Origin: JBBQSN01 sp963825505
GTDB lineage: Bacteria; Actinomycetota; Actinomycetes; Actinomycetales; CAWJMD01
DNA length: 64,000 bases
Assembly (NCBI GenBank): GCA_963825505.1
Contig: CAWGTL010000004.1
Coordinates: forward strand, 310,001 to 374,000
Reading direction: 5' to 3'
Below, piece by piece: positions 61,314 to 64,000 of this stretch; the first letter of the stretch is position 1, and every line of letters begins with the position of its first letter. Made by a program: the position numbers and the translations under genes. A model generated the notes under the pieces. The model was given only the letters and a program-made list of their open reading frames with translations. It had not been told where the DNA came from and made no database searches.

Positions 61314-61343
61314 GCGCGGACCGTGGTTAGTGCTGGGGGGCGT

Positions 61344-61787
61344 TCATTGCTGGGTGCTCATCGGGTGCCCATCAGATGCTGACCCGCTTCCGATCTCGAC
61401 GGTGGACGTGGTGGTGCTGGTGGTGCCTTCGGTGCTGGGTGGCAGCTGCTCGAGGTGGTCGAGCACCGCGCTGAGGTCGACCGGGACCTGCAGGCGCAGG
61501 GCCCGGGCGAACGCCCGGCGGCGCACGGCCTGGTCCAGGCACTCCGTCGCGGGGTGCAACCACGCACCTCGTCCGGGGAGCCGGGTCCGGGGGTCGGGGA
61601 CCAGCACCGCGGCCCCCTCGGGGGTCGTGAGCCCGTTCCCGGCCGCCACCACACGCAGCAACCGCGACCGGTCGGCCTTCCGGCGGCACCCGACGCAGGT
61701 CCGCTGAGGGGCCGATGACGCAGGGGGCTGCCGGACCTCCGGCCCGGTCCCGGACAGTCTACCGCTGTTCGTGCTCGGAGCCTGCAT
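61344..61787 (-). CDS. ylxR: YlxR (DUF448) family RNA-binding-like protein
   Basis: This protein of up to 147 residues has the DUF448 signature PQRTCVGCRRKADRSRLLRV and PGRGAWLHPATECLDQAVRR, a cysteine-bearing fold found between nusA and infB. The ATG at 61787 gives a 29-base overlap with the nusA end; no better start lies before the CVGCRR motif. The C-terminus is a Ser/Thr-rich tail. It is thought to bind nucleic acid. Confidence 0.87.
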   Translation of the reverse strand: MQAPSTNSGRLSGTGPEVRQPPASSAPQRTCVGCRRKADRSRLLRVVAAGNGLTTPEGAAVLVPDPRTRLPGRGAWLHPATECLDQAVRRRAFARALRLQVPVDLSAVLDHLEQLPPSTEGTTSTTTSTVEIGSGSASDGHPMSTQQ

Positions 61788-62841
61788 CGGAACCTGCGGG
61801 CCGGTCCTCGGGGGCGCTCTCGGGGGTGGTCTCGGGGGCGGTCTCGGGGGCGCTCTCGGGGGCGTCCTCGCCGACGGGCTCGGCGTCCGAGCGGATGTCG
61901 ATCCGCCAGCCGGTGAGCTTGGCCGCGAGCCGGGCGTTCTGTCCCTCCTTGCCGATGGCGAGGGAGAGCTGGTAGTCGGGCACGACCACCCGCGCGGAGC
62001 GGGTCTCGGCGTCGACCACCGTCACGCTGCTCACCCGCGCCGGCGACAGCGCGTGCCCGACGAACACCGCGGGGTCCTCGCTGTGGTCGACGATGTCGAT
62101 CTTCTCGCCGTGCAGCTCGGTCATCACCGCGCGCACCCGCTGGCCCATCGGGCCGATGCAGGCGCCCTTGGCGTTGACCCCGGGCACGGTCGAGCGCACC
62201 GCCATCTTCGTGCGGTGCCCCGCCTCGCGGGCGAGAGCGACGATCTCGACGGTGCCGTCGGCGACCTCGGGCACCTCCATCTCCACCAGCTTGCGCACCA
62301 GTGCCGGGTGGGTGCGGCTGACCGTGATCGACGGCCCCTTCATGCCCTTGCGCACGGCCACCACGAGGGTGCGGATGCGCGAGCCGTGCTCGTACCGCTC
62401 CCCCGGCACCTGCTCCTGCGGCGGCAGCACGGCCTCGACCGTGCCGAGGTCGATGTGCACCATCCGGCGGTCCGGGCCCTGCTGGATGATGCCGCTCACC
62501 ACGGCGCCCTCGCGGTCGCGGAAGTCGCCGAGCACCTGCTCGTCCTCGACGTCGCGCAGCCGCTGGATGATCACCTGCTTGGCCGTCGTGGCCGCGATCC
62601 GGCCGAAGCCGGTGGGGGTGTCGTCGAACTCGCGCACCAGGTCGCCGTCGTCGTCGGTCTCCGCGGCCCAGACCACGACGTGGCCGTTCTTGCGGTCGAG
62701 CTCGACCCTCGCCCGGTCGGAGGCACCCTCGGTGCGGTGGTACGCGACCAGGAGAGCGGCCTCGATCGCGGTCACCAGGACGTCGAACGGGACGTCCTTC
62801 TCGCGCTCGAGCATCCTCAGCGCCGCCATGTCGATGTCCAC
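61759..62841 (-). CDS. nusA: transcription termination/antitermination factor NusA
   Basis: This 360-residue factor has the N-terminal RNA-polymerase-binding domain (LEREKDVPFDVLVTAIEAAL), an S1 domain, and two KH domains (KGACIGPMGQRVRAVMTEL and LAIGKEGQNARLAAKLTGW). It lacks the C-terminal acidic repeats of E. coli NusA, as is usual in actinobacteria, and instead ends in a Glu/Pro/Ala/Ser repeat tail. The GTG at 62841 is preceded by GAGGAGG. It starts one base after the rimP stop. Confidence 0.94.
   Translation of the reverse strand: MDIDMAALRMLEREKDVPFDVLVTAIEAALLVAYHRTEGASDRARVELDRKNGHVVVWAAETDDDGDLVREFDDTPTGFGRIAATTAKQVIIQRLRDVEDEQVLGDFRDREGAVVSGIIQQGPDRRMVHIDLGTVEAVLPPQEQVPGERYEHGSRIRTLVVAVRKGMKGPSITVSRTHPALVRKLVEMEVPEVADGTVEIVALAREAGHRTKMAVRSTVPGVNAKGACIGPMGQRVRAVMTELHGEKIDIVDHSEDPAVFVGHALSPARVSSVTVVDAETRSARVVVPDYQLSLAIGKEGQNARLAAKLTGWRIDIRSDAEPVGEDAPESAPETAPETTPESAPEDRPAGSDAGSEHEQR
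61804..61863. repeat. 12-bp tandem repeats encoding the NusA tail
   Basis: About five imperfect 12-bp units based on CGCTCTCGGGGG run in tandem on the plus strand. On the coding strand each gives a four-residue unit of the form P-E-S/T-A/T. Units of 12 bases keep the frame, so copy number can change without harm. Confidence 0.75.
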
Positions 62842-62842
62842 G

Positions 62843-63400
62843 TCAGTCCTCCTCGTCCTGCTCGTCGTGCTCGTCGTGCTCGTCGTCGGCGGTGCCGTGG
62901 TCGTCGGTCGCGTCGTCCTCGGGCGGGCGCCGGAACTCGATCTGGACCCGGCCGGCGGCCAGCCCCTCCCAGGGCAGCCGGTGCGGCGCGTCGTCGACCT
63001 CGAGCAGCACGCCGTCGTCGTCGACCTCGCGGACCCGGCCGGTGACCTCCGCGCCCTCGACCGCCACGGTGACGAGCCGGCCGCGGGCGCGCGACCAGTG
63101 CCGGCGCTCGGTGAGCGGACGGTCGACGCCGGGGGTGCCGACCTCGAGCACGTACGGCGACCCACCGAGCACGTCGGACCCGTCGAGGGCGTCGGAGACC
63201 GAGCGGGACACCTCGGCGACGGCGTCGAGGTCGAGGCTGCCGGTGCGGTCCTCGGGCAGGTCGACCACCACGCGCACGACCCGGCGCTTCCCGGCCGGGG
63301 TGATGGTGACGCCCTCGAGCACCAGCCCGGCCGCTGCCACGACCGGGTCGAGCAGGGAGGTCACCGCGTCGGCCCCGGAGGGCTGCGTCGACGGAGCCAT
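62843..63400 (-). CDS. rimP: ribosome maturation factor RimP with acidic His-rich tail
   Basis: This 185-residue factor helps early 30S assembly. VVRVVVDLPEDRTGSLDLDA, YVLEVGTPGVDRPLTERRHW and GRVREVDDDGVLLEVDD are family motifs of the N- and C-terminal domains. The last 25 or so residues are an acidic run with several His (DDEHDEHDEQDEED). GGGAGG lies close before the ATG at 63400. It is the first gene of the nusA-infB operon. Confidence 0.93.
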   Translation of the reverse strand: MAPSTQPSGADAVTSLLDPVVAAAGLVLEGVTITPAGKRRVVRVVVDLPEDRTGSLDLDAVAEVSRSVSDALDGSDVLGGSPYVLEVGTPGVDRPLTERRHWSRARGRLVTVAVEGAEVTGRVREVDDDGVLLEVDDAPHRLPWEGLAAGRVQIEFRRPPEDDATDDHGTADDEHDEHDEQDEED

Positions 63401-63434
63401 GGTTCCTCCCTGCTGTGATGTTGTGGGTCCCCAA

Positions 63435-63540
63435 CCCTAACGCCTGGCGAGCGGCCTCCGTGCCCGGCGCAGGTCCCCCACCCTCACGCCTGGCGAGCGG
63501 CCTCCGTGCCCGGTGCAGGTCCCCCACCCTCACGCCTGGG
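63435..63540. repeat. 46-bp tandem duplication in the rimP promoter region
   Basis: Unit 1 (63435-63480) and unit 2 (63481-63526) differ at two bases, and a third, 14-base partial copy ends at 63540. On the minus strand unit 1 keeps TAGGGT (63434-63439), a good -10 about 34 bases before the rimP ATG, while the equivalent place in unit 2 reads GAGGGT. The duplication therefore copied a promoter, of which one copy seems to have decayed. Confidence 0.85.
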
Positions 63541-63621
63541 CGGCACCGTCCGTGCCGGGCGCGTCGGCCGCTCGGTCAGCCGGTCGGGCGGCCGTCGGGG
63601 ACCGCGTGGAAGGATCGCGAC

Positions 63622-64000
63622 GTGCCGCCCGCCCGCCCCGACCCCGCCCCCTCCCCGGGGCCCGGTCCGGCGAGGCGGACCCTCCTGAGGCTGGGCGGTC
63701 TGGCCGCTGCGGCCGGTGGGCTCGCCGCCTGCGGCGTGCGGTGGGACGACGTCCGGCTCGACGACGTCGCCACCCCCGCCCCGCCGGCGCTCTCCCCCGA
63801 CGACCTCGTCCGGTTCGCCGCCGTCGTGGGGGTGCAGGCCCTGCTCGACCTCGCCACGGCCGCGGGCTCGGCGACCGCCGTCTCGGTGGCCGACCGGCAC
63901 CGGGCCCACCTCGCCGAGCTCGGCCCCCTGCCCGGCCCGGTGCCCTCGCCGTCCGCGACCCCGTCGGGCTGGCCCACCGCCTCACCGCCCCCGACCGGCC
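63622..64000 (+). CDS. lipoprotein with Tat-like signal (3' part off window)
   Basis: The 126 visible residues begin with a Pro-rich tail, then RRTLLRLGGLAAAAGGLAAC, a twin-arginine-like motif joined to a lipobox. The mature part, LSPDDLVRFAAVVGVQALLD and VSVADRHRAHLAEL, looks helical and is compatible with the ferritin-like DUF4439 proteins often found upstream of rimP in actinobacteria; the decisive C-terminal domain lies beyond the window. The GTG at 63622 follows AAGGAT by six bases. It is divergent from rimP. Confidence 0.65.
   Translation, partial: MPPARPDPAPSPGPGPARRTLLRLGGLAAAAGGLAACGVRWDDVRLDDVATPAPPALSPDDLVRFAAVVGVQALLDLATAAGSATAVSVADRHRAHLAELGPLPGPVPSPSATPSGWPTASPPPTG

Noticed and set aside
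58366..61707. A very long open frame on the plus strand opposite infB (over 1100 codons)
   Set aside because: It is the mirror of a GC-rich coding strand. Its translation is low-complexity Arg/Leu/Val/Asp/Gly without domains, while the minus strand encodes a complete IF-2.
61759..61787. The nusA/ylxR overlap considered as a frameshift or annotation error
   Set aside because: Both genes have intact family motifs right up to the junction, and a 29-base overlap is compatible with coupled translation.

Overview
The window is very GC-rich chromosomal DNA from an actinobacterium. It has many GTG starts, genes packed with ATGA or GTGA stop/start overlaps, IdeR/DtxR-type iron boxes, a PASTA serine/threonine kinase, class II DAHP synthase, ThyX and PPi-type phosphofructokinase. 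The combination fits Propionibacteriales (Nocardioidaceae-like) best, but the genus cannot be fixed by eye. No tRNA, rRNA, CRISPR array, transposase or phage gene was seen. About 56 protein genes are called; the first and last are cut by the window edges.

Layout. 1-3530: a minus-strand ferric-siderophore ABC importer (two permeases, ATPase, lipoprotein) with two iron boxes. 3640-7337: carotenoid genes crtE-crtI-crtB. 7339-11438: a cell-wall module (Rv2175c-type DNA-binding protein, LysM/transglycosylase, PASTA kinase), followed by a small secreted protein and an unknown membrane protein. 13344-17724: molybdopterin oxidoreductase, threonine aldolase, class II DAHP synthase and, divergently, PPi-phosphofructokinase. 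17744-20681: an unusual HTH-nucleotidyltransferase-like-SDR fusion divergent from glpK, with paired operator-like repeats. 20685-25356: thyX, HAD phosphatase, zinc ribbon, GNAT, azlCD and an acyltransferase-like membrane protein. 25425-27379: an SPFH protein overlapping a diverged NAD-kinase-like gene. 27376-32307: GNAT-like gene, small membrane protein, dapB, ALDH7, GT39-like transferase. 32343-36139: ribD-ribE-ribBA-ribH behind an FMN riboswitch. 36335-37873: EAL-PAS-PAS protein.

37938-64000 is the conserved translation/RNA cluster read on the minus strand: rimP-nusA-ylxR-infB-ylxP-rbfA-truB ... ribF ... rpsO-pnp-M16 peptidase. It is split in two places. Between truB and ribF lies about 10 kb holding a snapalysin-type protease and a LacI-controlled arabinan/arabinoxylan locus (GH51, ABC importer, two GH43). 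Between ribF and rpsO lie a membrane protein, an esterase and a DUF3500 protein.

Regulation visible in sequence: many first genes show a TANNNT-like -10 hexamer placed 6-7 bases before the start codon with no Shine-Dalgarno, the pattern of leaderless transcripts. Genes inside operons instead use overlaps or Shine-Dalgarno sites. Palindromes sit between several divergent pairs, and short tandem repeats lie at four or more gene borders. The most unusual items are the HTH-NTase-SDR fusion with its operator pair, the SPFH/NAD-kinase-like pair, and the sugar island inside the essential-gene cluster.
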